Below, piece by piece: positions 59,402 through 64,000 of a stretch of DNA of 64,000 nucleotides (positions are counted from its first letter, which is position 1; every line of letters starts with the position of its first letter). Position numbers and translations under genes: made by a program. Source of the DNA: Caenimonas aquaedulcis (lineage in GTDB: Bacteria; Pseudomonadota; Gammaproteobacteria; Burkholderiales; Burkholderiaceae_C); assembly GCF_015831345.1 (NCBI RefSeq), contig NZ_JADWYS010000001.1, positions 248,001 through 312,000 of the forward strand, given 5' to 3'. The notes beneath the pieces were generated by a model. The model saw only the letters and a list, made by a program, of their open reading frames with translations, was not told the origin of the DNA and did no database searches.

Positions 59402-60508
59402 ATGAAAACCCGCGCAGCCGTGGCCTGGCAGGCCAACCAACCTCTCACCATCGAAACCCTCGACCTCGACGGCCCGCGCGCCGGTGAAGTGCTCATCGAA
59501 ATCAAAGCCACCGGCATCTGTCACACCGACTACTTCACCTTGTCGGGCGCGGACCCGGAAGGGCTCTTTCCCGCCGTACTGGGCCATGAAGGCGCGGGTG
59601 TCGTCGTCGACGTCGGCGCCGGTGTCACGTCCCTGAAGAAGGGCGACCACGTCATCCCGCTCTACACGCCCGAGTGCAGGCAGTGCAAGTTCTGCCTCTC
59701 GCGCAAGACGAACCTGTGCCAGCTCATTCGCGGCACGCAGGGCAGGGGCCTGATGCCCGACGGCACCTCGCGCTTCTCCCTCGACGGCAAGCCCGTGCTG
59801 CACTACATGGGGACGTCCACCTTCAGCAACTACATCGTCGCGCCGGAGATCGCGGTGGCGAAGATCCGCAGCGACGCGCCCTTCGACAAGGTCTGCTACA
59901 TCGGCTGCGGCGTCACCACCGGCGTGGGCGCCGTGATCTTCACCGCCAAGGTGGAGGCGGGCGCGAACGTCGTGGTGTTCGGCCTCGGCGGCATCGGCCT
60001 GAACGTCATCCAGGGCGCGAAGATGGTCGGCGCGGACAAGATCATCGGCGTCGACCTGAACCCGGCGCGCGAGGCGATGGCGCGCAAGTTCGGCATGACG
60101 CACTTCATCAACCCGAAGGACCACCCGAACGTGGTCGACGCGATCGTGCAGCTCACCGATGGCGGCGCGGACTACAGCTTCGAATGCATCGGCAACACCA
60201 CCACGATGCGGCAGGCGCTGGAGTGCTGCCACAAGGGCTGGGGCCAGAGCATCATCATCGGCGTGGCGCCGGCGGGCGCGGAGATCAGCACGCGCCCGTT
60301 CCAGCTCGTGACGGGCCGGCAGTGGAAGGGCTCGGCCTTCGGCGGCGCGCGCGGCCGCACCGACGTCCCGAAGATCGTCGACTGGTACATGGAAGGCAAG
60401 CTGAACATCGACGACCTGATCACGCACACCCTCCCGCTCGAGGACATCAACAAGGGCTTCGAGCTGATGAAATCGGGGGAGTCGATCCGGTCGGTGGTGG
60501 TGTTCTAG
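59402..60508 (+). CDS. frmA: S-(hydroxymethyl)glutathione dehydrogenase (class III ADH)
   Basis: The 368-residue protein matches FrmA across its length. Catalytic zinc ligands are C40 (GICHTD), H62 (GHEGAG) and C169 (GCGVTTG); structural zinc ligands are C92, C95, C98 and C106; the NAD site is GLGGIGLNVIQGAK. It oxidises the glutathione adduct of formaldehyde to S-formylglutathione. No frmB or frmR is adjacent, so the second step is elsewhere. It may serve with the GFA protein gene (61364) in formaldehyde defence, though the two are in separate transcripts. Confidence 0.95.
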   Translation: MKTRAAVAWQANQPLTIETLDLDGPRAGEVLIEIKATGICHTDYFTLSGADPEGLFPAVLGHEGAGVVVDVGAGVTSLKKGDHVIPLYTPECRQCKFCLSRKTNLCQLIRGTQGRGLMPDGTSRFSLDGKPVLHYMGTSTFSNYIVAPEIAVAKIRSDAPFDKVCYIGCGVTTGVGAVIFTAKVEAGANVVVFGLGGIGLNVIQGAKMVGADKIIGVDLNPAREAMARKFGMTHFINPKDHPNVVDAIVQLTDGGADYSFECIGNTTTMRQALECCHKGWGQSIIIGVAPAGAEISTRPFQLVTGRQWKGSAFGGARGRTDVPKIVDWYMEGKLNIDDLITHTLPLEDINKGFELMKSGESIRSVVVF

Positions 60509-60540
60509 GGTCGCGTCGACACGTTAGCCTTGACTTATCA

Positions 60541-60556
60541 ATTAGCACGGGCTAAT
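60541..60556. promoter_or_regulatory. Inverted-repeat operator before the ArsR gene
   Basis: ATTAGC (60541-60546) and GCTAAT (60551-60556) form a perfect 6-4-6 inverted repeat that ends eight bases before the ArsR start codon. Such AT-rich dyads are typical ArsR/SmtB operators, and one so near the start would give autorepression. A TAATAT hexamer overlaps its right half. Confidence 0.6.
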
Positions 60557-60564
60557 ATGAGACC

Positions 60565-60894
60565 ATGCTGCAAACCGAGGCCCTCGACACCGTCATGCGC
60601 ACCCTGGCGGACCCGACCCGCCGGGCCGTCTTCGAACGCATCGCGCATGCCCACGAGATCAGCGTCGCCGAGCTGACAGAGGGCAGCGGCGTCTCGCAAT
60701 CCGCGATTTCGCAGCACCTGGGCACGCTCAAGCGCGCGGGCCTCGTCGTGGACCGCGCACAGGGCCGCAACGTGTTCTATCGCGCCGACCCCAAAGGCCT
60801 CGCGCCGCTGGCCGACTGGATGGGCCACTACGGCGTGTTCTGGCGCAAGCGCTTCGCCAACCTCCGAACCCTCCTGAAAGAGATCGACCCATGA
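60565..60894 (+). CDS. ArsR-family transcriptional regulator
   Basis: The 109-residue winged-helix protein has the ArsR pattern: ALADPTRRAVFERIAH and the recognition helix SQSAISQHLGTLKRAGLV. It lacks the metal-binding Cys motif (ELCVCD), so it is the non-metal type that is usually paired with SRPBCC genes. It overlaps the SRPBCC gene by four bases (ATGA) and probably represses its own operon through the dyad at 60541-60556. Confidence 0.9.
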   Translation: MLQTEALDTVMRTLADPTRRAVFERIAHAHEISVAELTEGSGVSQSAISQHLGTLKRAGLVVDRAQGRNVFYRADPKGLAPLADWMGHYGVFWRKRFANLRTLLKEIDP

Positions 60895-61367
60895 ACGATT
60901 CCGCATTGAAGCCGGCCACGCAAGACATCGTGGTGGACGAAGTGTTTCCGCACGCGCCGGAAACCCTCTGGAAGGTGCTCACCACCGGCGATCTGATGGC
61001 GCGCTGGCTGATGGCGCCCAAGGGCTTCGCGCCCGTGCCCGGGACGCGCTTCACCTACCAGACGAAGCCGGCCGGCGCGTGGGACGGCACCATCCACTGC
61101 GAAGTGCTGGAAGTCGTGCCGCACGAGCGCTTCGTGTATGCATGGCGCGGCGGCGACGAGGCCAACCAGGGCTACGGCTCGCGGCTGGACACCGTCGTTA
61201 CCTTCACGCTGGCGAAAGTGCCGCAAGGCACGCGCCTCACGCTCGTCCATTCGGGCTTCGAGACGCCCGTCAACGACACCGCGTTCCGCAACATGAGCGA
61301 AGGCTGGCGCAAGGTCGTGCCCAACCTGCGCAACTTCGTCGACGGCGGCGCCGGGAACAAGTCATGA
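60891..61367 (+). CDS. SRPBCC/AHSA1-domain protein
   Basis: The 158-residue protein has the Aha1-C/START-like fold (VDEVFPHAPETLWKVLTTGDLMARWLMAPKG; W in PAGAWDGTIHCEV). These proteins bind hydrophobic ligands in a cavity; their exact role is mostly unknown. It sits between the ArsR gene and the GFA gene with four-base overlaps on both sides, a standard ArsR-SRPBCC pair. Confidence 0.88.
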   Translation: MNDSALKPATQDIVVDEVFPHAPETLWKVLTTGDLMARWLMAPKGFAPVPGTRFTYQTKPAGAWDGTIHCEVLEVVPHERFVYAWRGGDEANQGYGSRLDTVVTFTLAKVPQGTRLTLVHSGFETPVNDTAFRNMSEGWRKVVPNLRNFVDGGAGNKS

Positions 61368-61774
61368 GCGCCGCCTACACCGGCGGATGCGCCTGCGGTG
61401 CGATCCGCTACGAGATCCCGGGCGAGCCCGTGTTCATGAATCACTGCCAGTGCCGCGACTGCCAGCGCAAGAGCGGCACCGGCCACGGGTCCTACCTCAC
61501 GTTCGCCTCGGAAGGCGTGAAGCTCACGGGCAAGGCCACGCAGTGGGACATGGTCGGCGACAGCGGCAACGTGAAGACGCGCGGGTTCTGCCCGGCGTGC
61601 GGCTCGCCCGTCTACCTGCGCTTCGCGGCCATGCCGCAGATCTTCACCGTGCATGCCGCAAGCCTGGACGACCCGGCTCGCTTCGCGCCGCAGGCCGTCA
61701 CCTATCGCATGCGCGCATTGCCATGGGATTTCATCGACCCCGCCGTGCCGGCGTTCGAGAAGATGCCGGGCTGA
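61364..61774 (+). CDS. GFA-domain (glutathione-dependent formaldehyde-activating-like) protein
   Basis: The 136-residue protein has the zinc ligands of the GFA/CENP-V family: C-A-C in GGCACGAIRYE, C-Q-C-x2-C in NHCQCRDCQRKSG and C-P-A-C in GFCPACGSPVY. The founding Gfa accelerates the reaction of formaldehyde with glutathione, although this role has been questioned. It is the last gene of the ArsR-SRPBCC-GFA operon, and its 3' end overlaps that of the convergent DoxX-like gene by 44 bases. Confidence 0.9.
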   Translation: MSAAYTGGCACGAIRYEIPGEPVFMNHCQCRDCQRKSGTGHGSYLTFASEGVKLTGKATQWDMVGDSGNVKTRGFCPACGSPVYLRFAAMPQIFTVHAASLDDPARFAPQAVTYRMRALPWDFIDPAVPAFEKMPG

Positions 61775-62162
61775 GGACGGCCACCCACGCAATCAGCGCG
61801 AGCAACACCACCTGCAGGGGCAGGCGCAGCACCAGGGCCCAGTGCGGCACGGCAGGGAAGAGCTCCGGGTGCTGCAGCATGTAGACATTCGCCGGCGTCA
61901 CCGCGAGCGTCAATGCCAACAGGCCCCAGGCTGCCCAGCGCCGTGTGGGTTTCCACAACAATCCGAGCGCACCCAGCAGCTCGAACACGCCGCTCACCCA
62001 CACCACGAGGCGCGGTTCCGGCAGCCACGGCGGCACGATACGCATCTCCGCCTCGGTGAAGGCGAAGTGCGCGATGCCGCCGAGAAGGAACCACAGGAAC
62101 ACGAACACCAGCGCCGCGGTGGCGGGGCGGGTCTCCATGCGAACGGAGAGGGCGGGGTGCAT
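61731..62162 (-). CDS. DoxX-like small membrane protein
   Basis: The product of about 143 residues has four membrane segments (LVFVFLWFLLGGIAHF; LVVWVSGVFELLGALGLLW; WAAWGLLALTLAVTPANVYML; LRLPLQVVLLALIAWVAV), which fits the DoxX/DUF4267-like family. The starts at 62162 and 62138 are both possible; neither has a strong ribosome binding site. Its 3' end overlaps the end of the GFA gene. Confidence 0.78.
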   Translation of the reverse strand: MHPALSVRMETRPATAALVFVFLWFLLGGIAHFAFTEAEMRIVPPWLPEPRLVVWVSGVFELLGALGLLWKPTRRWAAWGLLALTLAVTPANVYMLQHPELFPAVPHWALVLRLPLQVVLLALIAWVAVLSPASSRTPARRGR

Positions 62163-62251
62163 GGCGTCTATTGTCGCGCCCAAGACCGACACGCGGGGCT
62201 GCGCGATGCGGCCATACTTCATGGTGGAGCCACACCCGAACGGAGCCGACC

Positions 62252-62821
62252 GTGTCCAAGTCCTACGCCCCCCAGAAACCCGCCGCCGCCAGCGCGGCCG
62301 AATGGCGCTACGGCATGCCCGCCATCGTGCTGCACTGGGCGCTGGCGCTGCTGATCGTCTTCATGCTGTGCCTGGGCTGGTACATGATGACGGTGGAACA
62401 CGAGCCGGGCGGCGAGTGGTACATCGACCTGCACAAGTCCTTCGGGCTCATCGTGTTCGCGCTCGTCCTGCTGCGCGTGCTGTGGCGGCTGGGGCACAGG
62501 CCCGAGCCGCTGCCCGCCGGCACGCCGCGCTGGCAGGTGGCAGCCTCGCGGTGGACGGAAGGTTTGCTCTACGTGTGCATGCTCGTCATGCCCATCACGG
62601 GGATCCTCGGCTCCATGTACTCGCGCGCCGGGCTGGCCTTCTTCGGCGTGGCGCTCCCCGCCTGGGTGACGCCCACGCGCGCGACCGCCAAGCTGTTTTT
62701 CAACATCCACTCATTCACGGTGTGGATCCTGGTGGGCCTCGTGGTACTTCACGCACTGGGCGGCCTCAAGCACCTGCTGGTCGACAAGGATCGCGTGTTC
62801 CACCGCATGTGGTTCCGCTGA
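62252..62821 (+). CDS. Cytochrome b561-family protein
   Basis: The 189-residue protein has four membrane helices and the heme-ligand histidines of bacterial b561: H in PAIVLHWALALL, H in IDLHKSFGLIV, H in FFNIHSFTVW and H in VVLHALGGLKH. It carries electrons between quinone and periplasmic partners or superoxide. The GTG start at 62252 gives VSKSYAP; an upstream in-frame start adds residues without family similarity. Confidence 0.88.
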   Translation: MSKSYAPQKPAAASAAEWRYGMPAIVLHWALALLIVFMLCLGWYMMTVEHEPGGEWYIDLHKSFGLIVFALVLLRVLWRLGHRPEPLPAGTPRWQVAASRWTEGLLYVCMLVMPITGILGSMYSRAGLAFFGVALPAWVTPTRATAKLFFNIHSFTVWILVGLVVLHALGGLKHLLVDKDRVFHRMWFR

Positions 62822-62829
62822 AGCTTTCC

Positions 62830-64000
62830 CTACAAAAACTCGTTGATCACGTAGACCGCGTTGTCCTTGAGCTTGTGCCACGCGCCGCGGTGGCGCCATT
62901 TCTCGAGCTCGATCTCCGTGGCGCGCGCCACATACTTCTCGAAGATCGCGTCCAGCCGCTTGGCAAGTTCCGCGTCCTTCACCGCGAGGGTGATCTCGTC
63001 GTTGGTCTCGAAGGAGCGGTCGTCGAAGTTCGACGAGCCGATGGCGCTCCACACGCCGTCGATCGTCATGATCTTCTGGTGCAGCAGGGTGTGCGGATAC
63101 TCGAAGAGCCGCACCCCGTTCTCCAGCAGCTTTTCGAAGTTGCGGTGGCCCGCGTGCTGCACCATCGGGTTGTCGGAGCCCTGCGTGGAGGGCATCAGCA
63201 CGCGCACGTCGCAGCCGCGCCTCACGGCGTCGCCGAAGGCGTCGATCGCTTCCGGCTCCGGGATGAAGTACGGGTTCTGGATCCAGATCTTCTTGCGCGC
63301 GAGGCAGATGGCGGTGTGATGCAGGATCTTCACCGCGGGCGTCGAGCCCTGCGGCTTGAGGAAGACGGCGTGGATCTCGGCGTCGCCGGTGGGCTCGAGC
63401 TTCGGGAAGACGTCCTCGCCCACGAACAGTTCACCCGTCTCACCGCCCCAGTTCTCGCTGAAGCAGCCCTGGATGCTGTGCACGATCGGCCCGCGCAGGC
63501 GCAGGCTCACGTCCGAGAAGTGCTTGTGGTCCTCGGCGTCGCCCAGCCAGTCGTCCACGATGCAGTGGCCGCCCACGTACGCTTCGCGGCCGTCGATGAT
63601 GACCTGCTTGCGGTGGTCGCGGTCGTTGAGCACGCCCAGGTTGCGCAGGCCGCGCTTGTGGAAGAACTTCACCTTGCAGCCCGCCTTGCGCATCTCCTCG
63701 ACGACGTTCTTGCCGATGGCCTTGGACCCCGTCGCATCGAGCATCACGCGAACCTGCTTGCCGGTGCGCGCCTGCGCGGACAGGGCGTCGGCCACGCGCG
63801 AGCCGAGCGCGCCTTCCTTCCAGAGGAAGGTCTCGAAGTGCACGGAGTATTTCGCGGAGCGGATGCCTTCGATCAGCGCATCGAAGAACGCGCCGTTCTC
63901 GAACAGCTCCCACGAGTTGCCGGAAATCGGGGTGCCGAGCGTCAACCCGGCGAGCGATCCGGTGAGCTCGTCGATCGGGTAGTCGCATTCGATCTTGAGG
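62830..64000 (-). CDS. Cardiolipin synthase-like phospholipase D protein (5' end beyond window)
   Basis: Two HKD motifs (HRKQVIID and HQKIMTID, each H-x-K-x4-D) show a phospholipase D-superfamily protein of the cardiolipin synthase type. The frame stays open to the right edge (residues ECDYPIDELTGSLAG lie before the TTG at 63945), so the true start is outside the window and at least 390 residues are encoded. There are no long membrane helices in this part, as in ClsB/ClsC. It would join phosphatidyl groups to make cardiolipin. It is convergent with the b561 gene, with eight bases between ends. Confidence 0.88.
   Translation of the reverse strand, partial: LKIECDYPIDELTGSLAGLTLGTPISGNSWELFENGAFFDALIEGIRSAKYSVHFETFLWKEGALGSRVADALSAQARTGKQVRVMLDATGSKAIGKNVVEEMRKAGCKVKFFHKRGLRNLGVLNDRDHRKQVIIDGREAYVGGHCIVDDWLGDAEDHKHFSDVSLRLRGPIVHSIQGCFSENWGGETGELFVGEDVFPKLEPTGDAEIHAVFLKPQGSTPAVKILHHTAICLARKKIWIQNPYFIPEPEAIDAFGDAVRRGCDVRVLMPSTQGSDNPMVQHAGHRNFEKLLENGVRLFEYPHTLLHQKIMTIDGVWSAIGSSNFDDRSFETNDEITLAVKDAELAKRLDAIFEKYVARATEIELEKWRHRGAWHKLKDNAVYVINEFL

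Noticed and set aside
60535..60546. TTGACTTATCAA as a third FNR-type site before the ArsR gene
   Set aside because: The spacing is one pair too short for the 5-4-5 FNR layout; the adjacent ATTAGC-N4-GCTAAT dyad is a better operator for the local ArsR protein.

Overview
The window is high-GC chromosomal DNA that reads like a free-living betaproteobacterium of the order Burkholderiales, most likely family Comamonadaceae (Ramlibacter/Variovorax type). The clues are a tripartite tricarboxylate transporter with Bug-type receptors, a second orphan Bug receptor, the zapA - zapB-like - 6S RNA locus, a class III formaldehyde dehydrogenase, and a very high GC third-position bias in nearly all genes. 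The family placement is inferred from gene content only.

Layout. 1-6.5 kb: a Crp/Fnr regulator, a tctCBA uptake operon ending in a degenerate cytidylate-kinase/BON fusion, and a LysR regulator divergent from a small unknown gene. 6.5-10.8 kb, minus strand: a zinc-ribbon adenylate/guanylate cyclase, a TSUP exporter and a 10-formyl-THF hydrolase-like protein in one operon, then a 6S RNA gene, zapA and a zapB-like gene. 10.8-18 kb: a vitamin B12 salvage operon headed by a cobalamin riboswitch (btuB, a signal-less BtuF-like protein, btuF, btuC, btuD, cobQ). 18-30.6 kb: universal stress protein, methyltransferase, AcpA-type phosphatase, and an mdtABC-OMF efflux operon. 30.6-43.5 kb: a PilB/GspE-like-cyclase fusion, an MFS transporter, endonuclease III, a gamma-glutamyltransferase-like protein, a Liv-type binding protein, an S9 peptidase, a Bug receptor, a dienelactone hydrolase and an aminotransferase. 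43.5-46.8 kb: a lower-GC three-gene cassette (DUF262 protein, SMC-like ATPase with a DUF3696-type end, unknown protein) that abuts the surviving 3' half of an M19 dipeptidase gene. 47.4-55.1 kb: a LanC-like gene and a large secreted RHS/YD-repeat polymorphic toxin with a possible caspase-like tip and three small immunity-type genes. 55.3-64 kb: a PHB-depolymerase-like esterase, a three-gene envelope operon, frmA, an ArsR-SRPBCC-GFA operon, a DoxX-like protein, cytochrome b561 and a cardiolipin-synthase-like protein running off the window.

The most striking non-genic signal is a dispersed family of long palindromic repeats, with arms built from tandem CGCAGA units, present five times in 64 kb and always in intergenic DNA. 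A different palindrome sits in frame inside cobQ, and a third kind lies before the aminotransferase. The best candidate for an undescribed system is the 43.5-46.8 kb cassette, which looks like a translationally coupled defence module. The regulator at the left edge has an FNR-like recognition helix, and matching TTGAC-N4-RTCAA sites occur before its own gene and before tctC, which suggests a small local regulatory circuit.
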